Below are positions 61,963-64,000 of a DNA stretch of 64,000 nucleotides, in pieces. Below the pieces are notes generated by a model. The model made no database searches and had not been told where the DNA came from. It saw only the letters and a program-made list of their open reading frames with translations. The stretch's first letter is position 1. The number at the start of each line of letters is the position of its first letter. Source of the stretch: Phycisphaeraceae bacterium (GTDB lineage: Bacteria; Planctomycetota; Phycisphaerae; Phycisphaerales; UBA1924); contig JAHBXE010000003.1 in the NCBI GenBank assembly GCA_019636625.1, forward strand, positions 1-64,000, read 5' to 3'. A program made the translations under genes and the position numbers.

Positions 61963-62877
61963 CTATGGGGTGGGAGGTGCGGTTGAAGGCGGCTCATCAG
62001 TCCGGACCGAGGGAGATGGCTGGATTGCGGTGATGAAAGGCTGCCCGCGGCGGGAGTGGGCCGCAAGGATGCGCTTGAGTCCGCGGCTTGTCGTCTGCAG
62101 AAGCATGGGCCAGGCGATGAACCAGGCCAGCATCGCGAGGCCGAGCGTGGTCACCATCACGTTGCGGACGGGGTTCGGAATGCCAAGAACGCCCGCGTAG
62201 TGAGCCCCGCAGAGGCCTCCGACCAGGCCGAGAACCGCCGCGCCGATCTGGAACACCGGGGCGACGGCGGCAAGCCGGGGCATGTTGGACACCTGGGCGA
62301 TGGCACGCACGTGCGCGAGGATGATGAGGTTTCGTGCGCACCAGGCGAGGCCGGCCATCATCGCGACGACCGTCAACCACTTCTCGCGAACGGGGGATGA
62401 TGCGGTCATGCTCATGCTCAAGATCACGACCATCCCCATGAAGCTCGCCGCGAACGCGATGGAAAGAACGTGTGCATACGGATTCAACGAGGTCGACCAC
62501 AATCTCTTGGCTGCCGGATGACCCATGAACTGGTACATCCCGATCCATGCCAGCACCGGCCCCGCCATTGAGGTCAACACAAAGCATGGGAGCGGATCCC
62601 AGTCTGGACTGCGGAGGGCCACGACCCAGAGGAGGATCACCGCATACACGCCCGGCCCGATGAAGGAAGCGAGAGTCAGCAGCGAAAGGCCGCGGCGGAG
62701 GCTCCGGATGAAGTCCACCCCTTCGAGCCAGAGGGAATCCCGCGATCGTGCCACGGGCGTGCCGCACTCCGGGCACACACCATCCAAGGAGCAGCGATCG
62801 AGGTCGTACGCGCAGCGGATGCAGGGGAGAGAGCCGGAAACGACCAGCTCGTGCGGGGGATGGTCGGCGGGCATCAC
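61963..62877 (-). CDS. Zinc-ribbon multi-span membrane protein
   Basis: A 304-residue protein. A four-Cys zinc ribbon lies at residues 19-41 (CIRCAYDL ... GVCPECGTPV), followed by about six hydrophobic segments (LSLLTLASFIGPGVYAVILLWV; VLSIAFAASFMGMVVILSM and others). This layout of N-terminal CxxCxYDL ribbon plus membrane domain occurs often in Phycisphaerae, with no assigned function. It is first in a run with trpS and the DUF695 gene. Confidence 0.78.
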   Translation of the reverse strand: MMPADHPPHELVVSGSLPCIRCAYDLDRCSLDGVCPECGTPVARSRDSLWLEGVDFIRSLRRGLSLLTLASFIGPGVYAVILLWVVALRSPDWDPLPCFVLTSMAGPVLAWIGMYQFMGHPAAKRLWSTSLNPYAHVLSIAFAASFMGMVVILSMSMTASSPVREKWLTVVAMMAGLAWCARNLIILAHVRAIAQVSNMPRLAAVAPVFQIGAAVLGLVGGLCGAHYAGVLGIPNPVRNVMVTTLGLAMLAWFIAWPMLLQTTSRGLKRILAAHSRRGQPFITAIQPSPSVRTDEPPSTAPPTP

Positions 62878-63065
62878 GGGTGCAGCCTAGCGGAGAACGC
62901 GGGTCATGGCCTCGCTCCAGAGCCCTTGGGCGAGGAACACCTCCCCCACATATTGCGGAGAAGGGATGTTTCCCCGATCTCTGGGCCGCGCCGGCACGGA
63001 ACAGATCGGGCAGGCACCGGGGCGGTATGCTTGGATGGAACGCAGCGTCGTTCCGGGAGGTGTGT

Positions 63066-63386
63066 ATGGTGGCGACCAAGGCTGATCTGCGTCGGGATCT
63101 GGATTCGATCAAGTCGGACATTGCCACGCTGCAGTCCGACCTTTCGGCCGCGCTCAAGGACTTGGTGTCCGTGAGCAAGAGCGAGGCGGGTGAAGTCAAG
63201 GACAGGCTGGAAACCCAGGTCCGCGAACGGCTGTCGAAACTGTCGGACAAGGCGGAGGACCTGGCGCAGCGGGGTCGTCGCGCCATGGAAGGGCTCGAGG
63301 GGGCCATCGAGGAAAAGCCGCTTCAATCGGTCGGGATCGCCCTGGGCATCGGCGTGCTCATCGGCGTGCTCCTGTCGCGAAAGTAA
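63066..63386 (+). CDS. ElaB/YqjD/DUF883-like membrane-anchored protein
   Basis: A 106-residue protein: a long charged amphipathic helix (RRDLDSIKSDIATLQSDLSAALKDL ... RLETQVRERLSKLSDKAEDLA), a short loop with EEKPLQSVGIA, and one C-terminal membrane segment (LGIGVLIGVLLSRK). ElaB/YqjD proteins are membrane-anchored ribosome-binding stress proteins in E. coli. The ATG at 63066 follows a GGGAGG site. It begins a three-gene unit with a holin-like protein. Confidence 0.8.
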   Translation: MVATKADLRRDLDSIKSDIATLQSDLSAALKDLVSVSKSEAGEVKDRLETQVRERLSKLSDKAEDLAQRGRRAMEGLEGAIEEKPLQSVGIALGIGVLIGVLLSRK

Positions 63387-63393
63387 GTGAGCC

Positions 63394-63693
63394 GTGAAAC
63401 CCATCGCGAACTTCATCATCAAACTCGCGGACCTTCTTGAAGCGGAGGGCCGGGCCCTGCGTCAGTCATCCGTCAGCGTCGGGCTGGCGATCGCCCTCGC
63501 GATCGGCGCCGCCTTGGTGGGCGTCGGCGGGCTCGGGATGGTCGCGTGGGGGATTTTCGAGGCGCTGCGGTCGGCGACCAATGTGATCGGCGCGGCGTTC
63601 ATCAGCGGCGTATTCCTGCTGATCTGTTCGGTCGTGCTGGTGGTCGTGGTGCTGAAGCTCGGGCGCGGCGGCTCCGGGAAGGGAAGCGAGTGA
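63394..63693 (+). CDS. Phage-holin-family (Holin-X/DUF1469-like) membrane protein
   Basis: A 99-residue protein from a GTG at 63394, with two membrane segments (LAIALAIGAALVGVGGLGMVAWGIFEAL; FISGVFLLICSVVLVVVVL) and a short basic tail. Such proteins commonly sit beside ElaB/YqjD genes in non-phage settings, so despite the family name no lysis role is implied. Its stop overlaps the next GTG as GTGA. Confidence 0.75.
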   Translation: MKPIANFIIKLADLLEAEGRALRQSSVSVGLAIALAIGAALVGVGGLGMVAWGIFEALRSATNVIGAAFISGVFLLICSVVLVVVVLKLGRGGSGKGSE

Positions 63694-63905
63694 AGCCGAC
63701 GGTCGCCCAGGCCAAGCGGTCCCTGCTGGAGGCGGTCCCGGAACCGGCGGACTTCGTGCCCGCGCGGCTCGAGTTTGTCCGCAAGCACCCGAAGGAAGCG
63801 ATGGCCGCCGCGGCGGTAATCGGGGCCGTCATCGGCCTTTCGCCGAGGCTGCGCCGAGCGGTGATCGATGTCGCGGTCGGGGTGGCGCGCGTGCTGCTCA
63901 GGTAG
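63690..63905 (+). CDS. Small protein of the YqjD-holin cluster
   Basis: A 71-residue protein from a GTG at 63690 overlapping the upstream stop. It has an amphipathic N-terminal helix and a hydrophobic segment near 37-50 (AMAAAAVIGAVIGL) followed by RLRR and an aliphatic helix. The order YqjD-like, holin-like, short third protein is typical of a conserved three-gene stress-membrane cluster. Confidence 0.65.
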   Translation: MKPTVAQAKRSLLEAVPEPADFVPARLEFVRKHPKEAMAAAAVIGAVIGLSPRLRRAVIDVAVGVARVLLR

Positions 63906-63914
63906 GCAACGCGG

Positions 63915-64000
63915 TTACTGTGTCTTCTCCTCGAACGTCGCGCCGTCGAGAACGTCAAAACTGATGAACTGCCCAGGCTGAAAGTCCGCCGCCTTCTGGC
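63915..64000 (-). CDS. 3' end of a protein-coding gene running off the window
   Basis: The minus strand is open from the window edge to a TAA at 63915-63917 and encodes a C-terminal stretch of 27 visible residues (KAADFQPGQFISFDVLDG, then ATFEEKTQ). It has normal composition for this genome, but the family cannot be told from so little. It is convergent with the small protein gene. Confidence 0.5.
   Translation of the reverse strand, partial: QKAADFQPGQFISFDVLDGATFEEKTQ

Noticed and set aside
63394-63693. Prophage, on account of the holin-family protein
   Set aside because: No other phage gene is nearby; holin-family proteins with ElaB/YqjD-like neighbours are normal chromosomal genes.
1-64000. 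tRNA or rRNA genes
   Set aside because: I looked for cloverleaf arms with TTC-type loops and conserved rRNA blocks and found none; a covariance search could still find a tRNA I missed.

Overview
The window is GC-rich, gene-dense bacterial chromosome that looks like a planctomycete of the Phycisphaerae type. The main evidence is five secreted proteins ending in the 'GC-type' dockerin pair (Cys-x-x-N-C-D ... LTANDFQCFLNxFA ... GC), a TIGR03790 protein, Cys-rich GACC/GGTYxGDGT repeats, and a zinc-ribbon membrane protein of a kind common in that group. The housekeeping genes (ftsW-murG, yidC-mnmE, ybeY-corC, rimO, clpS, rnr, guaB, truA, trpS) point to a chromosome, not a plasmid or prophage. I found no rRNA, tRNA, CRISPR array, transposase or integrase.

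Layout. 1-5.7 kb: two paralogous dockerin proteins, each with its own promoter and intrinsic terminator, then ATP sulfurylase (sat). 5.8-9.1 kb: a methyltransferase and a TIGR03790 dockerin protein. 9.1-11.6 kb (minus): ftsW-murG with a 4-nt overlap. 11.7-13.8 kb (minus): two RCC1-like propeller proteins. 14-17 kb (minus): rimO, a stand-alone MshEN protein, clpS. 17.2-23.3 kb: a small hypothetical, then mnmE, yidC, corC and ybeY on minus. 23.3-23.9 kb: a 559-bp divergent intergenic region. 23.9-36.9 kb: a Tat-exported phosphoesterase, a phosphatase-cytochrome lipoprotein, an OppA/OppB pair, ferredoxin-NADP reductase, two large exported proteins of unknown function and an S9 peptidase. 37-41.4 kb (minus): a dehydrogenase, a dockerin propeller and a dockerin-less propeller. 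41.6-44.9 kb: HEAT lipoprotein, anchored protein, ABC ATPase and an NDUFA9-like protein. 45-53.3 kb: a HhH protein, RNase R and a HlyD-FtsX-LolD exporter. 53.3-60 kb: guaB, then a plus-strand run with truA and a GT4 glycosyltransferase. 60-64 kb: a DUF695/RraB protein, trpS, a zinc-ribbon protein and a YqjD-holin membrane cluster.

Two unusual themes stand out. (1) Two dockerin-less propeller genes (starts near 13772 and 41390, minus) each have a poly-G run (12 and 10 G) inside the signal peptide, and each run is one G short of joining the signal peptide to the mature frame. Each gene is followed by a perfect GC-rich hairpin and then a dockerin-tagged propeller gene. This could be phase-variable control of a surface protein pair, or systematic homopolymer under-calling; raw reads would decide. 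A third run of 10 G abuts the ribosome binding site of the dehydrogenase gene. (2) A family of small perfect hairpins with an invariant TCC loop (GGA on the other strand), usually flanked by GGGTGG, is scattered through the window, both between genes and in frame inside rimO, rnr, the S9 peptidase and the dehydrogenase.

Many conserved enzymes (RimO, TruA, FNR, RNase R, S9 peptidase) also carry glycine- or charge-rich low-complexity insertions, consistent with active expansion of short GC-rich repeats in this genome.
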